Positions 1 through 8,070 of a stretch of DNA of 64,000 bases are shown piece after piece. A program made the translations under genes and the position numbers. The notes under the pieces are model-generated. The model worked only from the letters and a program-made list of their open reading frames with translations. It did no database searches and was not told the DNA's origin. Every line of letters starts with the position of its first letter. The stretch's first letter is position 1. This stretch comes from Pectobacterium sp. A5351 (GTDB taxonomy: Bacteria; Pseudomonadota; Gammaproteobacteria; Enterobacterales; Enterobacteriaceae): the NCBI RefSeq assembly GCF_028335745.1, contig NZ_CP116477.1, positions 434,001-498,000 on the forward strand, given 5' to 3'.

Positions 1-196
1 GCAGTTCTTTATTCGCCAGCGCGGCGGCTTTTTTGACCATCACCATAGCGCGGACGAATTCTGGAATATCGCTGATGGTGCTATTGCTAATATAAAAATT
101 CTCAATCGCACGCAGCGTATGGATACCATAATAGGCATCAGCAGGGACTTCACGGGTACCTAACAGGTCTTCTTCAATACGGATATTCGTTGACAT
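1..196 (-). CDS. aspA: Aspartate ammonia-lyase (aspartase), N-terminal part only
   Basis: Reading leftward from an ATG at 196, the first 65 residues begin [20 protein letters not shown] and continue with [13 protein letters not shown], which is the highly conserved N-terminus of aspartase. The enzyme reversibly deaminates L-aspartate to fumarate and ammonia in the cytoplasm and feeds fumarate to anaerobic respiration. The rest of the gene (about 410 residues in the family) lies beyond the left edge, so the active-site loop cannot be examined. A purine-rich AAGGAAGAAG just upstream of the ATG serves as ribosome binding site. Identity is secure from the N-terminal match; integrity is unknown. 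Confidence 0.93.
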   Translation of the reverse strand, partial: MSTNIRIEEDLLGTREVPADAYYGIHTLRAIENFYISNSTISDIPEFVRAMVMVKKAAALANKEL

Positions 197-436
197 GGGG
201 CTTCTTCCTTTTTCTTGTTCGATGTACATAGCATCGTTTTCAATATTAAAACTATGATTTTTTTGGGGTTTGTTTTTCCTGCTTTCGGGTTTTCAGGTAA
301 CACGAACCCACCACGATTTTTATAAAATCATGACTAAAAAGCGTTCTCGGGGAGACGAACATGGAATTAGCATCATTAAATGGCTATGGGTGGATATATT
401 CCTCCATTTATGTTTTGTCTCCCAATCGTGAATAGT

Positions 437-629
<193 letters not shown>

Positions 630-640
630 ATCCCTAATGG

Positions 641-1657
641 CTATTCCGTATTATCCGGGTTAATCTCAACCAGCTTTTCTATTCCGCGGTTCAGCGTTTT
701 CAATTTCGGAATAAATACGGTTTTGATAATGTCATGTGTGACATCGCACGCTTCTTCAAAGAACGCGCTGTATTCATCACGGTGCCCGACAATATACAGC
801 GAGCGCTTAATATTCAGCTGTTCCGGCATATGCGTCAGCACTTCCCTGGAGTGCGCAACGGATTGCAGGAAACTCAGCGGGGTGGTTACCGCCCAACCGA
901 TGCCTGCCGCTACCATCGACGTTAAGGTATCCGCGTTATCGAACTCGAGCATGTTTGGTACACGGACATCGATGCGGCGCAGGTAACGCTCAATCTGCAT
1001 CCCAATCTGTGAGTTCCGGTTAAAGCGCACTAGCGGCAGTGCGGCGGAAAGCTCACGGATGTCCTCAACCGTTTTGATGCGTTTGCGGTAATCCGGCGGC
1101 GTAATAATGAAATAGCCCTCGGAAAACAGTTGATGGCGCACGACGCTATCGCTGTCGATCAATGGGTCACTGGTGACGATCATATCCAGCTCACGGCGCA
1201 TTAGCGCTTCACCCTGCTGCGGACTGAGCCCGGTACGAATCAGCAACTGCGATGAACTCTTCATCAAACTCTTGGTAAACACCGAACCGCAGGTGATAGC
1301 GAACGAATCCACCAGGCCGATACGCAAGTCGGGTTTAATCCCTTTTCCCGCTTCCAGCACCTGTGCCTTCAGGTTTGCGATCTCCTCCGTCAGGATTTCT
1401 CCGCGGTTTTTCAAGGCAATGCCGTAGGGCGTCAGGACAAAGGGGCGACGAGCCCGGTTAACCAATTTGACGCCGAAATCTTCTTCCAATAACCGGATCG
1501 TTTGCGAAATGGCAGAAGGCGTCAGGCCTAACCGCGCGGCGGCTGCCGTCATGCTGCCTGCTTCTGCCATCGTCACAAAAACATAGACGGCGTACATATC
1601 GATCGATTTATTGGCGGACACTGTGCGTTTAACCATGTGAGTTTGCCTACGCTGCAA
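641..1657 (-). CDS. LysR-family transcriptional regulator
   Basis: A LysR regulator of 338 residues if the first ATG is used; starts at residue 8 (MVKRT) or 21 (MYAVY) would place the helix-turn-helix nearer the usual N-terminal position and are at least as likely. The winged helix-turn-helix is clear (GSMTAAAARLGLTPSAIS, then IRLLEEDFGVKLVNR and the wing FVLTPYG), followed by a periplasmic-binding-protein-like effector domain from about residue 105. The nearest upstream neighbour on the same strand is the unknown small gene at 2283, 600 bp away, so it is probably monocistronic. No divergent target gene adjoins it, so effector and regulon cannot be inferred from context. Confidence 0.88.
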   Translation of the reverse strand: MQRRQTHMVKRTVSANKSIDMYAVYVFVTMAEAGSMTAAAARLGLTPSAISQTIRLLEEDFGVKLVNRARRPFVLTPYGIALKNRGEILTEEIANLKAQVLEAGKGIKPDLRIGLVDSFAITCGSVFTKSLMKSSSQLLIRTGLSPQQGEALMRRELDMIVTSDPLIDSDSVVRHQLFSEGYFIITPPDYRKRIKTVEDIRELSAALPLVRFNRNSQIGMQIERYLRRIDVRVPNMLEFDNADTLTSMVAAGIGWAVTTPLSFLQSVAHSREVLTHMPEQLNIKRSLYIVGHRDEYSAFFEEACDVTHDIIKTVFIPKLKTLNRGIEKLVEINPDNTE

Positions 1658-1985
1658 GGTGGATGTCGTCGAAATATGAAGCGTTAGTCTATCTCATCTC
1701 GCTGACCACGACCTCGCTAACTGATGTCAGAATAGTCGGCTAACTTCAGAAAAAATACAGGTTGCATCACTGATTAATTTTTTCTTATTTCTAGCTTTAG
1801 CGGATCTGAAGGTGACGTATGAAGAGCGCTTGAGCACTGCCTGTCAGAGTGATTCTGCTTGGCTGATGTTATTTCCTCCCCGTCTTCAGGGGCTGCCTCT
1901 TAGTTATATTTTTTATGCAAACTGAGGGATGGTTTCGTGCGCCATAACACCGATATTTTTATGTTATCTCGTAGCACGCGCCCGA

Positions 1986-2149
1986 CTCGGGACGGCTCAA
2001 ACGCCGCTCGCCCCGAGACCCCAGGCTTTTGGCGGAAATTATGCCGCTACGCGGTGCCTTCGTCGGTATCAGGCTTAACGGACCGCTTGCGACACGGTCC
2101 CGGCGTGGCGCAAGCTTTCGCCGCGTCCATGCGGCTCATCCTAAGCCTG
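1986..2149. other. GC-rich structured element of unknown function in the 1658-2282 gap
   Basis: The 625-bp gap between the LysR gene and the next gene contains a sharply GC-rich segment between AT-rich flanks. It is dense in inverted repeats: CTCGGG (1986-1991) with CCCGAG (2012-2017); two alternative hairpins sharing CCGC at 2044-2047, with GCGG at 2032-2035 or GCGG at 2051-2054; and an outer perfect stem CAGGCTTA (2070-2077) with TAAGCCTG (2142-2149). The outer stem encloses GGACCG (2080-2085) with CGGTCC (2095-2100) and GGCG (2107-2110) with CGCC (2119-2122). This gives a branched fold. A 95-codon reading frame crosses it, but its composition looks like non-coding DNA. No RNA or mobile-element family was recognised. 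Confidence 0.45.
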
Positions 2150-2282
2150 CTATCTCCTCAGCATAATTATTTACGCCGGATAACGGAAAAATCCGCGATA
2201 ACTTCTGTATTTGTGGATAAATGACAGTTGAGAAGTCGAGGACGAGGGAAATCATCCATCTGTTAGTTATAACGTATTGTTT

Positions 2283-2624
2283 TTACTGTGTGGTAAGAGG
2301 TGCGTCGCTCACTGTCGTGACGGTTCGTACGTGACGTTCTGCCTGTTCGCACATTTCCAGCAGTGCCGGAATCAGGTGTGCAGTGGCGTTTAGGCAAGCG
2401 CCGAGTTGACTGAGGCTTTCTTGCGGCAGTTCAACGTCATTTTGCAGTGTGTCGCCGAGGTAATGCAGTCCGAGGCACAGGCCTTCGACCGATTCGGCGG
2501 CAATTGCGCCTAGGTCGCAGAGCTGAACGTCATCTAACTGCGCGAAAGGCAGGCTGGCGATCAGATCGCGGAAAATGGTAATGGTGCTGTCAGCGGGTGT
2601 GGCGTGAGTGTCCGTCATGGTCAT
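2283..2624 (-). CDS. Small hypothetical protein behind a structured leader
   Basis: An unrecognised acidic, mostly helical protein of 113 residues (MTMTDTHATPADS... ending SDAPLTTQ). The reading frame is open further upstream to 2711, but the ATG at 2624 has an AAGG ribosome site five bases before it. The upstream extension runs through complementary leader segments, so it is probably not translated as part of the protein. The motif LGAIAAESVEGLCLGLHYLGD suggests a small helical bundle. No signal peptide or membrane segment is visible. Its position next to toxin-antitoxin genes and a phage-type leader suggests a remnant of a mobile element. Function unknown. Confidence 0.6.
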   Translation of the reverse strand: MTMTDTHATPADSTITIFRDLIASLPFAQLDDVQLCDLGAIAAESVEGLCLGLHYLGDTLQNDVELPQESLSQLGACLNATAHLIPALLEMCEQAERHVRTVTTVSDAPLTTQ

Positions 2625-2650
2625 TTTTTCCTTGAGATAATTAAGTCCGC

Positions 2651-2820
2651 CACCACACAAGGTTCCAAATTCGGGTGGTGACACAGACAGGATTGGAACC
2701 CCGGCTCTCAAGAAGACCGGTCAACCTTGCGGTTGCCCTGCCTGCGTCACCGTAAAGAGTGTGCACGCAGCCCCTGAAAAAACAAAGTGTTTTTCAGTCT
2801 TGAGAGGTTCGGGGTTCCAA
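2651..2820 (-). ncRNA. Antisense-type leader resembling phage C4 / P4 CI RNA
   Basis: Upstream of the small gene the minus-strand transcript would contain segments that pair in competing ways. TTGGAACCCCGG-CTCTCAAG (2693-2712) is the reverse complement of CTTGAGAG...CGGGGTTCCAA (2799-2820), apart from an inserted pair of bases. The same TTGGAACC (2693-2700) can instead pair with GGTTCCAA (2661-2668), flanked by CACCAC (2651-2656) with GTGGTG (2675-2680). Between them lie hairpins CAACC...GGTTG (2723-2736) and TGAAAAA...TTTTTCA (2775-2796). This layout of short repeated complementary blocks before a small gene is characteristic of P1/P7 C4 and P4 CI immunity RNAs. Family membership is inferred from layout only. 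Confidence 0.5.
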
Positions 2821-3037
2821 GCCCGGCTGCGGATGTTGCCGCAGCACAGAGACTGTATTCCAACGGCGGAAAACGTGGAATAGGGTGGATGGATTTACAG
2901 TGGAATTACAGCGCGTTTTGGAATGAAGTTCGCAGAAATGGGCTCAACTCTGGAAATAAGCGGGCTTCTTCTTTTTTAATTGGCCGTAGTAAAGGATATT
3001 GCGGTGTTTGCGAAAAAAATGACGACAGGGAGTAGTT

Positions 3038-3391
3038 TTGAAAAAATTCGCATTTGTTAACGATGCTGCTGAAAGGGAATATCGAGCGCTTCCTGCTGAT
3101 ATACAGGATGAATTTGGAAAAGACTTACGCCTCATTCAGTACGGACAAGATCCTAAATTGCCAATTGATTTTCTTGATGGGGTGGGTATCGGTGTTATCG
3201 AACTAAAGATAAACGGTAGTCCTGCATATCGATGTGTCTATGTTGCCAAATATCTTGATACCGTGGTGGTTTTGCATTCCTTTAAGAAAACGACCAATGG
3301 CGTTGATCGTAAAGCTAAAGAGGTGGCTGCACAACGGCTCAAAGCGCTTATGGCCGATGTCAGAGAAGCTGAACGTTGTAAAAAACGTTAA
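3038..3391 (+). CDS. RelE/HigB-type toxin (phage Gp49-like family)
   Basis: 117 residues starting at TTG (3038), preceded by the ribosome site AGGGAG; no in-frame ATG gives a full protein. The pattern of an N-terminal helical part (REYRALPADIQDEFGKDLRL), a middle strand VGIGVIELKINGSPAYRCVYV and the end VVLHSFKKTTNGVDRKAKEVAAQRL fits the Gp49/HigB branch of RelE-fold mRNA interferases. The conserved basic FKKT segment is present. Toxins of this family are normally in an operon with an XRE antitoxin. Here the XRE gene lies tail to tail on the opposite strand and the stop codons share TTAA (3388-3391). The basic C-terminus (CKKR) is intact, so it is probably functional. Confidence 0.8.
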   Translation: MKKFAFVNDAAEREYRALPADIQDEFGKDLRLIQYGQDPKLPIDFLDGVGIGVIELKINGSPAYRCVYVAKYLDTVVVLHSFKKTTNGVDRKAKEVAAQRLKALMADVREAERCKKR

Positions 3392-3705
3392 CCTGCTGAT
3401 TCGGCTTCAGTGATTGTGATTGATGCCTGATGCAGGCTTGGCATCGACATTTTCGCTCGGAAACCGAGTGCGTCGAGCATGTCGAACATGGCATCAAGAG
3501 TGAAAAGCTCAATCTTGGCATTTTTCAGTTCTGAAACTCGAGACTGGTTAATACCGAGCTTTTCTGCTGCCTCTTTTTGTGTCCAGCCTTTCTCTTTGAT
3601 TAAATTAGTGATCATGATCGATAAATCCATTTTCATTGCCATCTTGCTGGCAATCTCAGCGTCATGCGTCACATGAAACGGACTTTCGTAGAATTTTAAC
3701 GCCAT
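3388..3705 (-). CDS. XRE/HigA-type antitoxin, convergent to the toxin
   Basis: 105 residues with a Cro/C1-type helix-turn-helix at about 38-75 (LIKEKGWTQKEAAEKLGIN, then SRVSELKNAKIELFTLDAMF). The N-terminal MALKFYESPFHVTHDAEIA resembles antitoxins that partner Gp49-like toxins (the HTH_37 group). It would bind DNA to repress its own promoter and bind the toxin directly. A perfect inverted repeat with 10-bp arms lies 28 bp upstream of the start and is the obvious autoregulatory operator. Toxin and antitoxin cannot share a transcript in this arrangement, which is unusual for the type. Confidence 0.82.
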   Translation of the reverse strand: MALKFYESPFHVTHDAEIASKMAMKMDLSIMITNLIKEKGWTQKEAAEKLGINQSRVSELKNAKIELFTLDAMFDMLDALGFRAKMSMPSLHQASITITEAESAG

Positions 3706-3733
3706 AATATGTACCTCCTCATCTCAGTAAATC

Positions 3734-3757
3734 AAATATCTAATATTTTAGATATTT
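3734..3757 (-). promoter_or_regulatory. Palindromic operator of the XRE antitoxin
   Basis: AAATATCTAA (3734-3743), four-base spacer TATT, TTAGATATTT (3748-3757): both 10-base arms match perfectly. It lies 28 bp upstream of the antitoxin start codon, where an autorepressor of this fold would cover the promoter. No comparable palindrome is visible before the convergent toxin gene. Confidence 0.65.
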
Positions 3758-3806
3758 CGTCAAGTTTACTGAACGGAAAGTATCCTGTTTACTTGTCAGG
3801 AACCCA

Positions 3807-4151
3807 TCAGCTCAATACATGATAGCGATAAAGCATTTTCTCAAGGTCCTGTTTCATATTAACAAAAAGCAGGATCTCTATGACGCCATGCTCTTCATCA
3901 ACATCATATAAACAGCGAAAATCATCTTCTATCGAGAGGCGTTCACGGAGTGCGATTCCCTTATCGGATAATATGGCGTTGTATCTGTAACGGAAAGGAT
4001 CTTGAGAAATGGCCTGCATAGAGGATAAGAACAACGACTCAGACCATGTAGCGGCTTGTTCAATGCCAATATAATGAGATTTATAAGACTCAGCATCCTG
4101 CAAAGACCAGACAGCCGCAGGGGCGACTTTAATGGTGTACGAACTGGCCAA
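3807..4151 (-). CDS. RelE/ParE-family toxin
   Basis: 114 residues: MASSYTIKVAPAAVWSLQDA, then helical ESYKSHYIGIEQAATWSESLF, the strand-rich ALRERLSIEDDFRCLYDVDE and VIEILLFVNMKQDLEKMLYR. This order of helix pair plus antiparallel sheet, with an Arg in the middle strand and a C-terminal hydrophobic strand, is the RelE/ParE fold. It lies 14 bp downstream of a small antitoxin-like gene on the same strand, the standard antitoxin-then-toxin order. Whether it cleaves mRNA or inhibits gyrase cannot be told from sequence. Length is normal and there is no frameshift. Confidence 0.75.
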   Translation of the reverse strand: MASSYTIKVAPAAVWSLQDAESYKSHYIGIEQAATWSESLFLSSMQAISQDPFRYRYNAILSDKGIALRERLSIEDDFRCLYDVDEEHGVIEILLFVNMKQDLEKMLYRYHVLS

Positions 4152-4165
4152 ATTGGCTCCTTACT

Positions 4166-4435
4166 TTACGTTCGCGTTTCACGTAATTTTTGTAGGGCTT
4201 CCTCGGCGGACATTCCTTGACCGTTTTTAATTTCTTTCTTGGCCGTCATCACCAGCTTCAAAAGTGCGTTAGATTGCTTTTCTCTTTCTCTCTCAAGTAG
4301 TTCTGCTTCCCGTTCTGCCGCTGTTTGCACGAAGAGTTCTGCGGAGCCATTTTTCGTTACATAAACGCCCCCCTGAAACAGTTCAGGGTTGCCAAGGCCT
4401 TCACGGGCCGACTTCTGAGACATTGTGGTTTTCAT
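4166..4435 (-). CDS. Antitoxin partner of the RelE/ParE toxin
   Basis: 89 residues. The N-terminal part (SAREGLGNPELFQGGVYVTKNGSAELFVQT) resembles the Phd/YefM-type dimerisation segment with its strand VYVTKNG. The rest is a charged helix (AAEREAELLEREREKQSNALL, ending AEEALQKLRET) suited to wrap around a toxin. Start ATG at 4435 is preceded by AAGGAAGAT. The gene is 14 bp upstream of the ParE-like toxin on the same strand, so the two probably share a promoter in the AT-rich stretch just upstream (4440-4480). Assignment rests on pairing and shape, not on a strong motif. Confidence 0.65.
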   Translation of the reverse strand: MKTTMSQKSAREGLGNPELFQGGVYVTKNGSAELFVQTAAEREAELLEREREKQSNALLKLVMTAKKEIKNGQGMSAEEALQKLRETRT

Positions 4436-5096
4436 ATCATCTTCCTTAATTAAAACAATTGCTTATGTTGAATATGGCTATAAGCGGTAGACTCCTGCTA
4501 TTTGGGAATAGCGAGTGCTTTCATCTTGCTGTTGCCTGAGGATAACAGAGTAATGATATCTCAGCCTATCCGTTAAGTTATAAATTTAGGATAAATTTAC
4601 CCCCCGCTTCAATCCCTCCCAGCTCAGCCCAAAACGTGCCAGATACTTCCGTAGTCGGTCTGCGTCGCTGTTGATTTATTGTTTGATAAGAACGCATTGG
4701 TGCGCCATCGTGCCTCAACGCTGCTGCGTGAAAAAAGAATGATCCGGTTGCGCATTACCCTGCGGCGTTGGATCGGTCGACAACGGTCACCATGCGCAAA
4801 ATCACGCTCTGGGGTTGGATGAACACCGTTACGACTGGTGGTATGCAATCTGGACGAGCGCTAAACCTGTACCACAGTGCCTTGCATATTGTTATTCTGC
4901 GTATCGGTGACGACGTGCGTGAACGGCTGCTGACCGTGCTGCACCATCCCACGCAGGCTATTGTGAAGGCCGCGATCCCTGTTTTTGCATGACTGATTTT
5001 CGTATGAAAAAAGAGCAGGGAAACGAAGTGCATATCCTGCGTATATTGCATACCTCCTGCAAGCTATCGACATCCTACCGATAACCTCTTTACCCC
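4436..5096. other. Intergenic 660 bp, possible remnant coding DNA
   Basis: No convincing gene. The first 130 bp are AT-rich and should hold the promoter of the antitoxin-toxin pair. From about 4660 to 4990 the plus strand shows short stretches of protein-like translation in shifting frames (FDKNALVRHRASTLLREKRM near 4680, ALNLYHSALHIVILRIGDDV near 4860), interrupted by stops and frame changes. That is consistent with a decayed gene whose family was not recognised. Confidence 0.35.
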
Positions 5097-5873
5097 CTAC
5101 CCCAAAAAAATATGCTCACGATGGTATGCCATCTGTGATAAGTCGGGTGGGTAGGCGTCTGGCAAGTGGATTTGTTTGCCTTCGTACTGGGCGAAGTTGA
5201 CGTCGCTGATGGTGCTTTTCAGCTTTTTGATACGCGGAGAGAGCAGCATTTCCAGCGAGTCGTTGAAGCTGATGAGTCCCATATCAAAGGCTTTGTCATG
5301 TAGGTTGGACAGGCAAAGGCCGTTGCTGGGGTTGAGGCGGTGTTCCGCGGCCGTTTTCCACGGGCGAATGTGGCTGGCGACCAGCAGCGCAGGCTCTTCC
5401 AATCCGGTCACGCAGCAGCGTTCGCCGTAGTTGCTGAGCACGCGTTTGCGGAAGAGCTGCTGCCCAATGCGTGTTTTCACCTGAGCGAGGCGTTCTCCGC
5501 CGTGATAATCAGGGATTTCGCTATCGTTGGTTTGGAACGGAGAGGGGGCTGCCGTCGCTCCGGCCTCGAGCAATACCATCGCCTGTTGGCACTGCTGTTC
5601 AAATAACTCAGGATTGCTGTCCATCTCTTGCCACAGCGCCCGGTCGGCGTTGGACGCGCCGCGCAAACCGGTGCGACCGGAATCAATAATAAACGGATCG
5701 AGACTGGCGAGATTGACCAGCTTCATCGCCAGTGCGGAAGGCGTACGGTTGAGCAACTTAGCGTAGCGAATGATGTCGGGATTACGCGAATGCAGTCTGC
5801 CAAACGGTAGCTGGCTGTACAGGGTGAAGGCGATCAGTAACTGATCTCGCGTCCAATGGTTGGTGGCAGCCAT
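5097..5873 (-). CDS. HNH endonuclease domain protein
   Basis: 258 residues. The N-terminal half (MAATNHWTRDQLLIAFTLYS, then RTPSALAMKLVNLASLDP) looks like a helix-turn-helix-type DNA-binding region found in many HNH proteins. The C-terminal half has the nuclease core: CCVTGLEEPALLVASHIRPW, then NPSNGLCLSNLHDKAFDMGL, giving the H-N-H pattern of the HNH_2-type family. Such stand-alone proteins are associated with restriction or mobile DNA. It sits at the edge of the toxin-antitoxin island with no methyltransferase neighbour, so a conventional restriction system is not supported. Start ATG at 5873; open frame intact. Confidence 0.82.
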   Translation of the reverse strand: MAATNHWTRDQLLIAFTLYSQLPFGRLHSRNPDIIRYAKLLNRTPSALAMKLVNLASLDPFIIDSGRTGLRGASNADRALWQEMDSNPELFEQQCQQAMVLLEAGATAAPSPFQTNDSEIPDYHGGERLAQVKTRIGQQLFRKRVLSNYGERCCVTGLEEPALLVASHIRPWKTAAEHRLNPSNGLCLSNLHDKAFDMGLISFNDSLEMLLSPRIKKLKSTISDVNFAQYEGKQIHLPDAYPPDLSQMAYHREHIFLG

Positions 5874-6031
5874 GCGTGTTTCGTCCGTTCGTTAGCGCAT
5901 TCGGTTAGTGATAGCGCTAACTATGCCAGGTCAGCCGGTAAAATGCATGCGCTTGACTCCGGCTGGATAATTGGCGTGGGCTGCGCTAACGATAAACGCC
6001 GTCAGCGGTGTTTAGTAAGAGGCAAATAGAC

Positions 6032-6052
6032 AACGCCCTCAATGAGGGCGTT
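6032..6052 (-). terminator. Hairpin downstream of the NIT chemoreceptor
   Basis: AACGCCCTC (6032-6040), loop AAT, GAGGGCGTT (6044-6052): a perfect 9-bp stem 57 bp beyond the chemoreceptor stop. The minus strand continues with GTCTATTTGCC, so the U tract is weak. Confidence 0.55.
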
Positions 6053-6108
6053 AGTATCACAATGCTGAAAGGGCAAACCGACTATTGGTCGATGTCAGTA
6101 TCGTTTCC

Positions 6109-8070
6109 CTATCTTGATAATCGCGCTTGCGGTAAAGGTTGTTGTAACGTCTGCGGCGGGGCGCTGTCGTCAACCTTGAAGCGGCTGACCAGCGATTCCA
6201 TTTCAATGGCTTGTTCATCCAGCAGTTGGCTGGCAACGGAAGCCTGCGAAACCAGCGTCGCATTCTGCTGTGTGACCATTTCCAACTGGCTGAGCGCTTC
6301 GTTAATTTGCGCAATGCCCAGAGATTGTTCATCGGCGGCGACCGCGATTTCATTCACCAGATCGCGTACTTTACGCGTGCCAGCAACGATATCGCTAATC
6401 CCCCGGTTCGATTGATTCACCAGCTTTGTCCCCTCACTGACGCTGGCAATACTGTCGGCGATGAGCGCGCGGATTTTGCCTGCCTCGTCTGCACTGCGTT
6501 GTGACAGTTGACGAACTTCCGCCGCAACGACCGAGAACCCACGGCCATGTTGCCCCGCCCGTGCAGCCTCAACTGCCGCGTTCAGCGCCAGCAGGTTGGT
6601 CTGAAAGGCAATAGCGTCAATGGCCGCAACCACTGCATTCACGCGCTGGCTGGCGTCCTGAATTTTTTCCATCGCGCCGCTGGCAGATTCGGTAATGGTT
6701 CCGACGCGGCGAGCCTGATCGTCCACCTCTGTCGTCAACTGACGCGCCTGTCCGGCAAAGTCTGCGGTTTGTTTTACTGTGACGGTGATCTCTTCCATGC
6801 TACTGGCGGTTTGTACCAGTGAAGCGGATTGCTCTTCAGTACGCTGGGCCAGATCCTGATTGCCGTTAGCGATCTCGCTACTGGCACGCCCGATGGTCTG
6901 TGAGCTGTGCTTAATACTGACTACCATGTCGGCGATATTTTCCAGCGAGGCGTTATACGCCTGATTCAACTGAGAAAGTTCGTCGGTTCCCGGCACGCGC
7001 AGGCGACGTGTCAGATCCCCACCCATTTCACGAATGGTGGTCAGCGTTTGCCGAAGCTGCTCGTTGATGCTGCGCATAACCATCGACGCCAGACCGAGCG
7101 CCATGAGTAGAGAAATCAGCGCGCCGGCTAGATAACTAATCCAGGAGCGGCGGGCATCGGCGGCTAAGGCGTTAACCTGTGTAGTAAGATCGCGAGTGGC
7201 GAGTTGCTCAATTTTTTTCAGTTCATCGATTTTTACCGTTTGCTGATTAAACCACTGGCTGGCATCAATGCCAAAGTTGCCACCGGGGGAGGCTAATGCC
7301 TGGTTGCGCATCTGAAGCGCGTTTTGTGCGGATGGATTGTTAAGAGCCTGTTCAAAAGCCTTGCGCAGGTCGGCATTGGCGAACATGTTATAGGCGCTGA
7401 TGTAGGCGTCTCCCCGTCCGACCATCTGGTTCAGACGCTCGAACATACCGGCAGCAAAGCTGTTAGCGGAAAAGGTGTTGGAGAGTACGGCGCGTTCGAG
7501 CCCCGCCTGCTCTTTCACATTCAGCAGGTTGTAATAGGCCGCCAGGCGTTGGGCAATCCCTCCGTCGCTGACCAGATGGGTCATATCCCCGACAATATTC
7601 AGCAGATAGCCGACGGACTCGGAATAGTAGCCGAGTGCCTGAGTGACAGAGATCGACATGCTGTCGATATTGCGACGGAATTCGCCAAGCTGTTGCATTT
7701 TCTGCGCAATTTTACCGATCTCTTCACTTACATCATTACCGAGTTCGCTGTCGCTGAGATTCGTAGCCGTTTGTTGAAACTGTTGCTGTGCTCGATCGGT
7801 GTCCTGCCGTTGTGTGGCGAGCTCTGAGCCAAATTTTTTCCCCTGGCTGCCAAAATAGCCCGCGCTCAAACCACGTTCACGCTGTAGCTGGTGGGCGAGT
7901 TCGCCTGAGTCGCGTGCCAGCGTAATGAGTTTCTCCATCCGGATCATTTCATTTTCCGTGCTGCGGCGTTCCATCACGCCGGAAAAGCTGAACCACAGCA
8001 GGGCAAGGATGGGGGGAAGAAGGGCAAGAATGAACTTACTACGGATCGAGATGTGATGAAGGGATTTCAT
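6109..8070 (-). CDS. Methyl-accepting chemotaxis protein with NIT sensor domain
   Basis: 653 residues. Transmembrane segment 1 at about 13-31 is followed by a long helical periplasmic domain of the nitrate/nitrite-sensing (NIT) type, with the characteristic QLQRERGLSAGYFGSQG near residue 63 and a second half around ERAVLSNTFSANSF. Transmembrane segment 2 is at about 318-338, HAMP at about 340-395, then the signalling domain with the conserved hairpin tip IDAIAFQTNLLALNAAVEAA and RGFSVVAAEVRQLSQRS. It should couple to CheA/CheW and bias flagellar rotation. The C-terminus (PQARLSR) has no NWETF-type pentapeptide for CheR/CheB tethering. Ligand is inferred only from the NIT family; many members sense other small molecules. 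No chemotaxis genes adjoin it. Confidence 0.92.
   Translation of the reverse strand: MKSLHHISIRSKFILALLPPILALLWFSFSGVMERRSTENEMIRMEKLITLARDSGELAHQLQRERGLSAGYFGSQGKKFGSELATQRQDTDRAQQQFQQTATNLSDSELGNDVSEEIGKIAQKMQQLGEFRRNIDSMSISVTQALGYYSESVGYLLNIVGDMTHLVSDGGIAQRLAAYYNLLNVKEQAGLERAVLSNTFSANSFAAGMFERLNQMVGRGDAYISAYNMFANADLRKAFEQALNNPSAQNALQMRNQALASPGGNFGIDASQWFNQQTVKIDELKKIEQLATRDLTTQVNALAADARRSWISYLAGALISLLMALGLASMVMRSINEQLRQTLTTIREMGGDLTRRLRVPGTDELSQLNQAYNASLENIADMVVSIKHSSQTIGRASSEIANGNQDLAQRTEEQSASLVQTASSMEEITVTVKQTADFAGQARQLTTEVDDQARRVGTITESASGAMEKIQDASQRVNAVVAAIDAIAFQTNLLALNAAVEAARAGQHGRGFSVVAAEVRQLSQRSADEAGKIRALIADSIASVSEGTKLVNQSNRGISDIVAGTRKVRDLVNEIAVAADEQSLGIAQINEALSQLEMVTQQNATLVSQASVASQLLDEQAIEMESLVSRFKVDDSAPPQTLQQPLPQARLSR

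Noticed and set aside
1937..2224. 95-codon open frame on the plus strand
   Set aside because: It crosses the hairpin-rich GC segment, lacks a clear ribosome site and its translation looks like non-coding DNA; treated as a structured element instead.
2787..3035. 82-codon open frame on the plus strand before the toxin
   Set aside because: It starts inside the antisense-type leader on the other strand and resembles no protein; no ribosome site supports it.
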